From JAENVT01 sp031404635 (GTDB lineage Bacteria > Actinomycetota > Acidimicrobiia > Acidimicrobiales > Ilumatobacteraceae), in NCBI GenBank assembly GCA_031404635.1, contig JANNHY010000137.1, positions 1 through 20,385 of the forward strand: a stretch of DNA of 20,385 bases, read 5' to 3'. Positions within the stretch are counted from its first letter, which is position 1, and each line of letters starts with the position of its first letter. Shown here piece after piece: positions 14,301-20,385 of this stretch. The notes under the pieces are model-generated. The model was not told the DNA's origin and did no database searches. It was given only the letters and a program-made list of their open reading frames with translations. Position numbers and translations under genes: made by a program.

Positions 14301-15436
14301 CACAACGCCTCGGCGACAAGATCCATGGGATGCTTTACATTCACGCCGGCGGCAGCGAGATGGAACGCGCATCCCGGATTGGCGCTGGCAACGACCTGCG
14401 GGCCGGCGCGCTCGATCGCGGCCAGTTTACGGTCGCGAATTTGGCCGGCGAGTTCGGGCTGTAGCGTCGAATAGGCGCCACCGGCGCCGCAGCACAGCCC
14501 GTCGTCATCGAGTTCGACGACGTCGGCCACCGCCGCCAGCACCGTACGCACCGCAAGGTGGGCCCGCTGTACGTGGCGCAGATGGCACGGATCCTGCACC
14601 GTGACCGGCCCCAACCGGCGGCGCACAGGCAAACGGTCGGCCAGAGGCGCCACGAACTCGCTGGCATCGCGTGCGCGACGGCTGAAGGCCTCCGCTTCGG
14701 TGGTGCCGAGCAGATGGCCGTAGGCCTTCAGCGCTGCTCCACACCCAGCCGAATTGACCACAATCGGTGCGTCTCCCGGCATCGAATGCATCACTCGCAG
14801 CGCCAATCGCTTGGCCTCGTCAGTCAGGCCGGCATGAACTTGCAGAGCCCCGCAGCAGGCGCCCCCTGCCCCGGGGGTGCGGTACGTGACGCCGAGGGCA
14901 GCCAACACCTTGGCGGTGTTGCGATGGGTGGACCGCTGCCAGGCATCCATGACACAACCGATGAACAGCCACGTCTCGTCGCCGGTCGATACGGGCGCCG
15001 CTCCCCGCCGCAGCGCCAACCACGGCAACCCAATTCGCCTGGGCACCAGCCGCAACCTCTGGCCGACTGCAAGCAACATCGAGCCAGTGAGCAGCAAGCG
15101 GTGGTGGCCGAGCACGCGGTAACCGACGCGCTGCCACCACGGAGTCATTCGCTTCCCACCGGCCAGCGTGTCACGCGTGCCTTCCATGAGTTGCCCGAAC
15201 GGCACGCCGCTGGGGCAGGCGGGCTCGCAACCGCGGCATTGCACGCACGTTTCCATGAAGTGCACGAAATCGTCGGTGACGTCGGCACCATCGAGTTGGA
15301 CTGCGCGCATCGCCGCGATCCGCCCGCGCGGCGACAGTGCTTCCTCACCGGTCACGCGGAACGTGGGGCAATGCGGCAAGCACAGTCCACAGCTCACACA
15401 GGAGCCCAAGTCGTTGTCGTCGAGATGAAGTTTCAC
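14300..15436 (-). CDS. glcF: Glycolate oxidase iron-sulfur subunit GlcF
   Basis: A 378-residue electron-transfer subunit. Two 4Fe-4S ferredoxin motifs are complete: CVSCGLCLPHCP (C13, C16, C19, C23) and CVQCRGCEPACP (C64, C67, C70, C74). Two CCG-type cysteine-rich domains follow: GACCGAL near 195 and LCCGAGGAY near 322, with supporting single cysteines (FIGCVMDA, NSAGCGAAL, DPCHLRH, NPGCAFHL). This is the layout of GlcF and heterodisulfide-reductase-D-like proteins. GlcF passes electrons from the flavin subunits to the quinone pool. It begins at GTG 15436, 35 bases from the divergent nei. Unlike in many genomes it is separated from glcD-glcE by nei and the APH-fold kinase gene. Confidence 0.92.
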   Translation of the reverse strand: MKLHLDDNDLGSCVSCGLCLPHCPTFRVTGEEALSPRGRIAAMRAVQLDGADVTDDFVHFMETCVQCRGCEPACPSGVPFGQLMEGTRDTLAGGKRMTPWWQRVGYRVLGHHRLLLTGSMLLAVGQRLRLVPRRIGLPWLALRRGAAPVSTGDETWLFIGCVMDAWQRSTHRNTAKVLAALGVTYRTPGAGGACCGALQVHAGLTDEAKRLALRVMHSMPGDAPIVVNSAGCGAALKAYGHLLGTTEAEAFSRRARDASEFVAPLADRLPVRRRLGPVTVQDPCHLRHVQRAHLAVRTVLAAVADVVELDDDGLCCGAGGAYSTLQPELAGQIRDRKLAAIERAGPQVVASANPGCAFHLAAAGVNVKHPMDLVAEAL

Positions 15437-15445
15437 GATGGCCCC

Positions 15446-15461
15446 AACGTACCCGTAACGT
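15446..15461. promoter_or_regulatory. Back-to-back candidate -10 boxes for glcF and nei
   Basis: In the 35-base divergent gap, TACGTT on the minus strand (15451 to 15446) lies nine bases before the glcF GTG. TAACGT on the plus strand (15456-15461) lies ten bases before the nei ATG. They do not share a TA, unlike the two other divergent gaps in this window. Neither gene shows a good ribosome binding site. Low-to-moderate confidence. Confidence 0.4.
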
Positions 15462-15471
15462 CACAGCCAGC

Positions 15472-16263
15472 ATGCCCGAGGGTCATTCCGTCCATCGAAT
15501 CGCCATCGATCATTTCAAGCTGCTGCGCGGCAAGCAGATCGCCGTCTCTTCACCGCAAGGTCGCTTCGCCGCTGACGCTGTTCTCGTCGACGGATCCCGG
15601 CTGACGCGCCTGGAGGCGTTTGGGAAGCACCTCTTCTACTTTTGGAGCAACGGTCTGGTCGGCCACGTTCACCTTGGCCTGTTCGGCAAGTTCCGCGTGC
15701 ACGACGGCCGTGCTCCGCTCGACGCACCAACCGTGCGAATGCGTTTGGAAGTACCAAACGCCATCGTCGACCTCATCGGCCCGACCGACTGTTCAATCGG
15801 CACGGCCGACGATCGCCAGCGGATCGTCCAGCGACTCGGCCCGGATCCGCTACGAAGCGACGCCGACCCGCGGCAGGCTCGTGATGCAGTAACCCGCCGC
15901 ACTGCGCCTATCGGACAGTTGTTGCTCGACCAGAAGGTGATCAGCGGCGTCGGCAATGTCTTTCGAGCCGAGGCACTGTTCGTCAATGGCATCCACCCTT
16001 GCCGACCTGGCAGCACGATGAGGCCGGACGAGTTCGACGATTTGTGGTCAACGATCGTGGCGATGCTGCATCAAGGCGTAGCCGACAACCGGATCGTTAC
16101 CGTCGACGGCGACGAGTTCGACATACCCGCAAGCCCGACAAGGCGCGGCGAGACCACCTACGTCTACCACCGTGATGTCTGCCTTCGTTGCGGCGCACCC
16201 ATCCTCACCGTCGATCTCGGCGGACGCCCCTGCTACTACTGCCCGGTCTGCCAACCGGAGTGA
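15472..16263 (+). CDS. nei: Fpg/Nei-family DNA glycosylase/AP lyase (endonuclease VIII-like)
   Basis: A 263-residue base-excision repair enzyme that removes oxidised bases and cleaves the abasic site. After methionine removal, P2 and E3 (MPEGHSVHR) provide the catalytic N-terminus. K52 in AFGKHLFYF matches the beta-hairpin lysine. The helix-two-turn-helix appears as LLLDQKVISGVGNVFRAEALF (about 145-166). The C-terminal zinc finger is CxxC-x16-CxxC (CLRC to CPVC), with an additional cysteine in between. The MPEGH rather than MPELP start places it with the Nei-like group common in Actinobacteria rather than with Fpg/MutM. The stop is two bases from the end of the convergent kinase gene. Confidence 0.92.
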   Translation: MPEGHSVHRIAIDHFKLLRGKQIAVSSPQGRFAADAVLVDGSRLTRLEAFGKHLFYFWSNGLVGHVHLGLFGKFRVHDGRAPLDAPTVRMRLEVPNAIVDLIGPTDCSIGTADDRQRIVQRLGPDPLRSDADPRQARDAVTRRTAPIGQLLLDQKVISGVGNVFRAEALFVNGIHPCRPGSTMRPDEFDDLWSTIVAMLHQGVADNRIVTVDGDEFDIPASPTRRGETTYVYHRDVCLRCGAPILTVDLGGRPCYYCPVCQPE

Positions 16264-16264
16264 A

Positions 16265-17173
16265 CTATTGCGCCCTCCACATGGGTGCATCTGTGTCGCC
16301 GCGCCAGTAGCGCAGGCGCAACTCGGCCTCGTCGGTCGCTGACGGGTTCGAGCGTGCGGCGCGAACGCGCATCAGCGTGGCTGCCACAAGACGAAGCTCG
16401 GCAATCGCCTCGGCAAGCGTGTGGCCGCGCAACGAGCGGCCGTACCCCTCGGCGAACGCCTCGTAGATCCCCGGCTCGCCCCCCCACCGTTGGGTCCACG
16501 TCATCAACGGGCCGTGATCCCACGCCGCCGGACCGCGACAGAGGAGATCCCAATCGAGCAGCACCGGGCCCTCACCCGATTGAATCACATTGCCTGGGTG
16601 TACATCTCCGTGGCAGACCACCGACCTGCGCGCTCGTTGCTCATTCAGCAACGGCAGGCTGCGCGCGATTGCGGCGTCGATACCACCTCGCGAGACAGCG
16701 TCGAGATCGGCACTGACCTCGCTGACCACCGAGGCGAAGTCCCACCATGGGAAATCACCACAGTACGGAAGTGGATACCCGCGGGCCACTTCGCCGGCGT
16801 CGAGGCGGTGCAGACGACTGATCATCTCGCCGACCGCTGTCCAGTCGACGGGCCCGCGCTCGACGACAGCAGCTATGGCGAACACGGCGTGATCATCGGT
16901 CACGAACGGCTCATCGCGCAGGTATGTCGGTACGCGTATGCCGAACCGAGTCAACACACCCGCCAGCCAGATTGCCTGCTCCGGAGGTGCCGTCGGGCGA
17001 CTGACCCTCAGCAGCGTGCCATCACCGGCCGCGAAGATCCCATTCATCCCCATGCGCAGCAACTCGGGCGCTGCCAAACCCCAGTTCGCGGCCGCGCGTT
17101 CGGCCGATCGGGTCACCGACTCGAGTTCCCCCGGAGGGGCCGCGACGAACGGGAGTTCAGCCGACGCTGACAC
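16265..17173 (-). CDS. Aminoglycoside-phosphotransferase-fold (APH) kinase
   Basis: A 302-residue protein with the APH/choline-kinase active site. VVCHGDVHPGNVI (185-197) contains the catalytic aspartate D190 and the metal-binding asparagine, and LLDWD (205-209) is the second metal site. The N-terminal lobe is shorter and has LLRVS (54-58), with arginine where a kinase lysine is common. Such proteins phosphorylate small molecules. Antibiotic resistance is only one known role, and nothing here supports it specifically. The GTG start at 17173 lies 17 bases inside the glcE 3' end, so the two are probably coupled and a metabolic substrate is possible. The start GTG could move, but the overlap is unavoidable if residues 1-20 belong to the protein. 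Confidence 0.8.
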   Translation of the reverse strand: MSASAELPFVAAPPGELESVTRSAERAAANWGLAAPELLRMGMNGIFAAGDGTLLRVSRPTAPPEQAIWLAGVLTRFGIRVPTYLRDEPFVTDDHAVFAIAAVVERGPVDWTAVGEMISRLHRLDAGEVARGYPLPYCGDFPWWDFASVVSEVSADLDAVSRGGIDAAIARSLPLLNEQRARRSVVCHGDVHPGNVIQSGEGPVLLDWDLLCRGPAAWDHGPLMTWTQRWGGEPGIYEAFAEGYGRSLRGHTLAEAIAELRLVAATLMRVRAARSNPSATDEAELRLRYWRGDTDAPMWRAQ

Positions 17174-18020
17174 CGGGATTTAGCCGTCCGCTCGGGTCAA
17201 ATGCAGCCTTGATCCGACGGGCGAGTTTCGTCACTGACGATTCGACAGGGTTTGTGGACGGGAGGGGTTCGGCATGGTGCACGATGCCAATACCGACCTC
17301 GGCCACAAAGTCACCGGTGAGCGAACCGACCGCAGCCGGAGCAACCACCCGCCTGCTGCCGGACGGCAGCGCCGGCGGAGCGGCGCACTCGGTCAGCGAA
17401 CACCCAGCCGCCTGCTCGGCGACATCGGCGGGATGACCCTCGATCAACGCCCACAGCCGTGAGCCGTCCCACAACACAGACGCCGGGCGGTAGAGGCGGG
17501 TGAACGTTGGGAACGGATCATCGGTGTCGATGGTGTACCACTGCGAGTGCAAAGGTCGAGGACGAGTGCGAAGAATCACATCGCCAAGGAAACCCAATGT
17601 GCCGCGCGCCCCGACCAGCAGTCGGCACAGATCGAAGCCGCTGACGTTCTTCACGGTCGGCCCACCTGCTTGCACGACCTGGCCACTGTCGGACACGTAA
17701 CAGGCCTGCAAGAGCACATCGCGGACGGGCCCGTAGCCCAACCGTCGGATGTCGCTGTGCCCGACGGACAGGGCGCCCCCGACCGTGCCGCTGGGCGGCA
17801 GCGCCACGCACTGGCCAACCTCGGCCAATGCTGAATCGACGTCGGCCACCGGCGCACCTGCGCCACAACGCATGGTCATCTCGTCGGCTTGAACCCACTC
17901 GATGCCCGAAGGCGCCCGCACGGCCCGAACGCCCTCGACCGGGCCACCGCGCATGCCGAGCCCGCTGATGGTGACCTGCCCGGTTGCGCCGACCGCCGCG
18001 GCGAAAGCAGTTAGATCCAC
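17157..18020 (-). CDS. glcE: Glycolate oxidase FAD-binding subunit GlcE
   Basis: A 287-residue PCMH-type FAD-binding protein, shorter than GlcD and lacking its C-terminal catalytic part, as expected for GlcE. Seen: ALPPSGTVGGALSVGHSDI (about 72-90), RRLGYGPVRDVLLQA, GGPTVKNVSGFDLCRLLVGA (about 118-137) and GTLGFLGDVILRTRPRP. The closing AAFDPSGRLNPG is the usual C-terminal signature of the family. The start is GTG at 18020, which is preceded by GGAGGG (18024-18029) and overlaps the glcD stop by ten bases; an upstream in-frame ATG at 18053 has no such site. It works with GlcD and GlcF to oxidise glycolate to glyoxylate. Confidence 0.9.
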   Translation of the reverse strand: MDLTAFAAAVGATGQVTISGLGMRGGPVEGVRAVRAPSGIEWVQADEMTMRCGAGAPVADVDSALAEVGQCVALPPSGTVGGALSVGHSDIRRLGYGPVRDVLLQACYVSDSGQVVQAGGPTVKNVSGFDLCRLLVGARGTLGFLGDVILRTRPRPLHSQWYTIDTDDPFPTFTRLYRPASVLWDGSRLWALIEGHPADVAEQAAGCSLTECAAPPALPSGSRRVVAPAAVGSLTGDFVAEVGIGIVHHAEPLPSTNPVESSVTKLARRIKAAFDPSGRLNPGVSVG

Positions 18021-19432
18021 GCGCCCTCCGGTACATGCTGCAGGTCCCCGCACGACGCCGGTGACGGCAACACCTTGTTGGGGTTGGCCAGGCCGGTGGT
18101 GTCGAACGAGTGCCGCAGGCGGGCCTGGGCATCGAGGTCGATCGGAGCGAACATCAGCGGCATGAAGTCGCGCTTCTCCAGGCCGATGCCGTGCTCGCCC
18201 GACAACACTCCCCCGGCGGCCACCGACACCCGCACAATCTCCTCTCCGGCTGCGAACACACGATCCATCACCCCGGGTTCGCGCTTGTCGAACACCAACA
18301 GCGGGTGCAGATTGCCATCGCCGGCGTGAAACACGTTCATCGCCAGCAACTCATGGCGTTCGACGATCTCGTAAACCTGCTTGAGCACCTCGGGAAGCCG
18401 GCGGCGGGGAACCACGGTGTCGTGCAGGTAGTAGTTCGGCTTGATCCGGGCAATAGCGCCAAACGCGTTCTTGCGTCCCTTCCACAGCAACGCCCTCTCG
18501 GCTTCGTCCTTGGCGATGCGAACCGTACCCGCACCGTGGGCTGTACCGATTTCGACGATCCTGCGCACGTCGGCCTCCACGCCATGGGGCAGACCGGCGA
18601 CCTCGACCAGCAGAATCGCCGCGGCGTCAACAGGCAGCCCGGCATGGATGTACTGCTCCACGGCACGAGTGCAGAGTTGATCCATCATCTCCAAGGCCGC
18701 TGGAACCATGCCGGCGGCGATGATGGCACTCACGGTCAGGGCCCCGGCCTCGACACTGGCGAAGTCCATCAACAGCGTGCGGACCGCCGGCGGGTCCTGG
18801 GTGAGTCGCACGCACACTTTGGTGGCAATCCCGCACATGCCCTCGCTGCCGACGAATGCGCCGCGCAGGTCATAGCCGGTCGGCTCGGCTTCGTCGCCGC
18901 CGAGTTGGACGATCTCACCGTCGGGCAACACCACTTCCAACCCGAGCACGTGCGCCGTGGTCACACCGTCGGCCAGGCAGTGAGGCCCGCCAGAGTTGTT
19001 GGCGACGTTGCCGCCGATCGAACAACTCTGCTGGCTGCTCGGATCGGGGGCGAAGTGCAGGCCGTGAACCGACACGGCTCTGGTGAGATCGAGGTTGAGA
19101 ACACCAGGCTCGACCCACGCCAGGCGGTTGACCGGGTCGACTGAAAGTATTCGGTTCATCTTGGTGGTCACGATCAAGATGGCGTCGTCGAGCGGAGTCG
19201 CCCCGCCGGCCAAACCGGTACCGGCGCCGCGAGCAACGAACGGTCGACCATGACGAACGGCGATCCGAACGCAGGCCTGAACCTCGACGGTCGTGGTGGG
19301 AAAGCACACAACACCGGCCTGACCTTCGAGGTTGGATGCATCTCGCTTGTAGAGCGCGAGTTCGGTGGCGCCGACGCGGACTCTATCGGGTGACAGAGCC
19401 GCACCCAGATCGGCGGCCAGTGTGGCGGTCAT
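18011..19432 (-). CDS. glcD: Glycolate oxidase catalytic FAD subunit GlcD
   Basis: A 473-residue FAD-linked oxidase. The FAD-binding PCMH half includes VARGAGTGLAGGATP (67-81), SCSIGGNVANNSGGP (about 136-150) and AFVGSEGMCGIATKV. The C-terminal half carries the substrate-side motifs NVFHAGDGNLHPLL (about 371-384) and SGEHGIGLEKRDFM (about 416-429). These fit GlcD better than D-lactate dehydrogenase because glcE and glcF are nearby, although D-lactate or 2-hydroxyacid use cannot be excluded. The ATG at 19432 overlaps the stop of the preceding 115-residue gene as ATGA, so it appears to be translated from the rarA-initiated message. Confidence 0.93.
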   Translation of the reverse strand: MTATLAADLGAALSPDRVRVGATELALYKRDASNLEGQAGVVCFPTTTVEVQACVRIAVRHGRPFVARGAGTGLAGGATPLDDAILIVTTKMNRILSVDPVNRLAWVEPGVLNLDLTRAVSVHGLHFAPDPSSQQSCSIGGNVANNSGGPHCLADGVTTAHVLGLEVVLPDGEIVQLGGDEAEPTGYDLRGAFVGSEGMCGIATKVCVRLTQDPPAVRTLLMDFASVEAGALTVSAIIAAGMVPAALEMMDQLCTRAVEQYIHAGLPVDAAAILLVEVAGLPHGVEADVRRIVEIGTAHGAGTVRIAKDEAERALLWKGRKNAFGAIARIKPNYYLHDTVVPRRRLPEVLKQVYEIVERHELLAMNVFHAGDGNLHPLLVFDKREPGVMDRVFAAGEEIVRVSVAAGGVLSGEHGIGLEKRDFMPLMFAPIDLDAQARLRHSFDTTGLANPNKVLPSPASCGDLQHVPEGAWI

Positions 19433-19776
19433 GCGCGCCGACGGCGGCGAGCGGAGCTTCGATCGCGGACCTGCTTGAGCACGATGACCTGGCCAGGCTC
19501 GACCGGCCGCCCGTGGACCAGGAATTCGTCGCCGTCATCGAGGTCGTCGGCCAGCGTGGTCACCCGTCCATCTAGCCGCGCCCGCAACTCGGTCTCCCTG
19601 GCGCGCATCGCCTCACGACCCTCGATGATGGCATCACCGACGCGGCCCTTCACGCCGAGAACGACGCGCTTCGGGGTCAAGCGCGTTGCCGCCTTTTTCA
19701 CTTTGCGCTTGGCGATACCCGCGCCTGCAACACCGGCAACAGCGCCACTCACGAACCAAGTCAAGCGCTTGATCAT
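19429..19776 (-). CDS. Small protein with hydrophobic N-terminus and basic C-terminus (115 aa)
   Basis: The ATG at 19776 overlaps the stop of the DUF948-like gene (ATGA), and its own stop overlaps the glcD ATG in the same way. The N-terminus has a glycine/alanine-rich hydrophobic stretch, WFVSGAVAGVAGAGIA (7-22), likely a membrane anchor. It is followed by lysine-rich sequence (KRKVKKAATR), a charged helix (EGREAMRARETELRARL) and a strand-like segment (DGDEFLVHGRPVEPGQVIVL). The tail is almost all arginine. No catalytic motif and no recognised family. Its place between a membrane protein and rarA's partner genes suggests a conserved small membrane-associated protein. Confidence 0.7.
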   Translation of the reverse strand: MIKRLTWFVSGAVAGVAGAGIAKRKVKKAATRLTPKRVVLGVKGRVGDAIIEGREAMRARETELRARLDGRVTTLADDLDDGDEFLVHGRPVEPGQVIVLKQVRDRSSARRRRRA

Positions 19777-20162
19777 GCCGACCTCCGTTCCTTGCGGCGT
19801 AAGCGGCGCACCGCACGTGACGTACCGGTGGCCAGCGCAGCCGTCTTGATCACCGGGGTGCTCAGCGCGGCGCGAGCGACGCGTCGCCCGCCCGCCACGG
19901 CGCCACTGATCGCTTCGGCCGAACCGAGCACGCGATCGAATCGTTCGAGGTCGTCGCGGGCTTCTGCCATCGTGGCGTTGGCGTCGTCGGTCGACGCACG
20001 CAGCTCGGCCAGCAACGGACGCGTCTCTTGCCGCAACGTGGTGACTTCTGTGCGCAGCAATCGCAGCGTGTCGAGCACACGAGCCAGCACGACGATCAGC
20101 GCCGCGAACCCGAGGCAACAAAGCACCGCGGCCAACACCACGGCGAGTTCACCGGCGGTCAT
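19773..20162 (-). CDS. DUF948-like single-pass membrane protein with coiled coil
   Basis: A 129-residue protein. One membrane span (about 5-28, LAVVLAAVLCCLGFAALIVVLA) is followed by a long helical, coiled-coil-like region (LDTLRLLRTEVTTLRQETRP through DDLERFD, 30-78). A hydrophobic glycine/alanine segment and a basic tail follow. This matches the DUF948 type of small membrane proteins often found beside rarA in Actinobacteria. The ATG at 20162 overlaps the rarA stop as ATGA, so it is translationally coupled to rarA. Molecular role unknown. Confidence 0.75.
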   Translation of the reverse strand: MTAGELAVVLAAVLCCLGFAALIVVLARVLDTLRLLRTEVTTLRQETRPLLAELRASTDDANATMAEARDDLERFDRVLGSAEAISGAVAGGRRVARAALSTPVIKTAALATGTSRAVRRLRRKERRSA

Positions 20163-20385
20163 CTGCGTTCGTCCATTCGCCTTGCCACCTCTGCCTCTGC
20201 TCCGTGCTCACTCGGTTCGTAATACCGCTTGTCGCGTTGCGCCTCCGGCAGGTACTGCTGGTCGGTCCAGCCCTGCGGATGGTCATGAGGGTAGTCGTAC
20301 CCGACCCCGTGACCGAGCGACTGCGCACCCTTGTAGTGCGCATCGCGCAGGTGTGGGGGCACTTCGCCAACCGCACCGTTCTGCA
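20159..20385 (-). CDS. rarA: Replication-associated recombination protein A, C-terminal fragment (cut by window edge)
   Basis: Only the last ~75 residues are inside the window; the gene continues to the right. VPPHLRDAHYKGAQSLGHG, then YDYPHDHPQGWTDQQYLPE, is the strongly conserved C-terminal signature of the RarA/MgsA AAA+ ATPase that acts at stalled replication forks. The final stretch is charged and helical and ends DERR. The ATPase and clamp-loader-like regions are outside the window. The stop overlaps the ATG of the next gene by four bases (ATGA), making rarA the apparent first visible gene of the run into glcD-glcE. Confidence 0.9.
   Translation of the reverse strand, partial: QNGAVGEVPPHLRDAHYKGAQSLGHGVGYDYPHDHPQGWTDQQYLPEAQRDKRYYEPSEHGAEAEVARRMDERR

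Noticed and set aside
14558..15604. A 348-codon plus-strand frame across glcF
   Set aside because: The complementary strand carries all iron-sulfur motifs of GlcF. The plus-strand translation is histidine/arginine-rich without recognisable structure.
16243..16258. Small inverted repeat (CCGGT/ACCGG) at the end of nei as a terminator between convergent genes
   Set aside because: Only five pairs, entirely inside coding sequence and with no further support. Short GC palindromes are expected by chance here.
16265..17173. Calling the APH-fold protein an antibiotic-resistance gene
   Set aside because: The fold covers many metabolic kinases, the context is glycolate oxidation, and there is no mobile element or resistance neighbour.
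1..20385. tRNA, rRNA, CRISPR array or insertion sequence
   Set aside because: I saw no tRNA T-arm/acceptor pattern, no regularly spaced direct repeats, and no transposase-like translation or terminal inverted repeats on either strand. This was by reading only, so a covariance-model scan could still find a small RNA.

Overview
The window looks like chromosomal DNA from a high-GC actinobacterium, most likely a member of the Acidimicrobiia. That placement is inferred from gene content and style and was not tested by any search. The clues are F420-type PPOX proteins, an actinobacterial transaldolase run together with transketolase, an MPEGH-type Nei glycosylase, a glycolate-oxidase locus following rarA, many GTG starts, pervasive 1-4 base gene overlaps and apparently leaderless promoters. 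I saw no rRNA, tRNA, CRISPR array, insertion sequence or phage integration signature.

Region 1 (1-6903, all minus strand) is a nine-gene co-directional run read from right to left. A TetR regulator has a clean palindromic operator just upstream. It is followed by an NDP-forming acyl-CoA synthetase, a PBP4-type D-Ala-D-Ala carboxypeptidase, a stand-alone Lon substrate-binding-domain protein and three small membrane or basic proteins (116, 69 and 85 aa). The run ends with a ubiquitin-like sulfur carrier and a TtuA/Ncs6-type tRNA thiolase that leaves the window at its left edge. The last three genes overlap or nearly abut, so they are probably translationally coupled.

Region 2 (6904-9415) holds the TetR operator, a remnant of a beta-hydroxyacid dehydrogenase, a divergent Rossmann dehydrogenase and two PPOX-family flavin/F420 proteins that converge on a hairpin.

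Region 3 (9440-14117, plus strand) is carbon metabolism. A transketolase carries an unexpected ~130-residue N-terminal domain in the same open frame. Transaldolase follows directly, and together they form the non-oxidative pentose phosphate branch. A strong inverted repeat then precedes a LOG-family nucleotide-binding protein.

Region 4 (14100-20385, minus strand except nei) is a split glycolate oxidase. RarA (C-terminus only), two small membrane proteins, GlcD, GlcE and an APH-fold kinase overlap gene by gene. A plus-strand Nei-type DNA glycosylase follows, and then GlcF with a small helical protein. GlcD, GlcE and GlcF together would oxidise glycolate to glyoxylate.

The most interesting regulatory pattern is that several gene starts not inside overlaps have a TAnnnT -10 box 5-7 bases before the start codon. 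At two divergent gene pairs, the opposite-strand -10 boxes share one central TA dinucleotide, giving compact candidate bidirectional promoters. The other items that most deserve checking are the transketolase fusion, the TtuB/TtuA-like module and the LDH/MDH-like divergent dehydrogenase.
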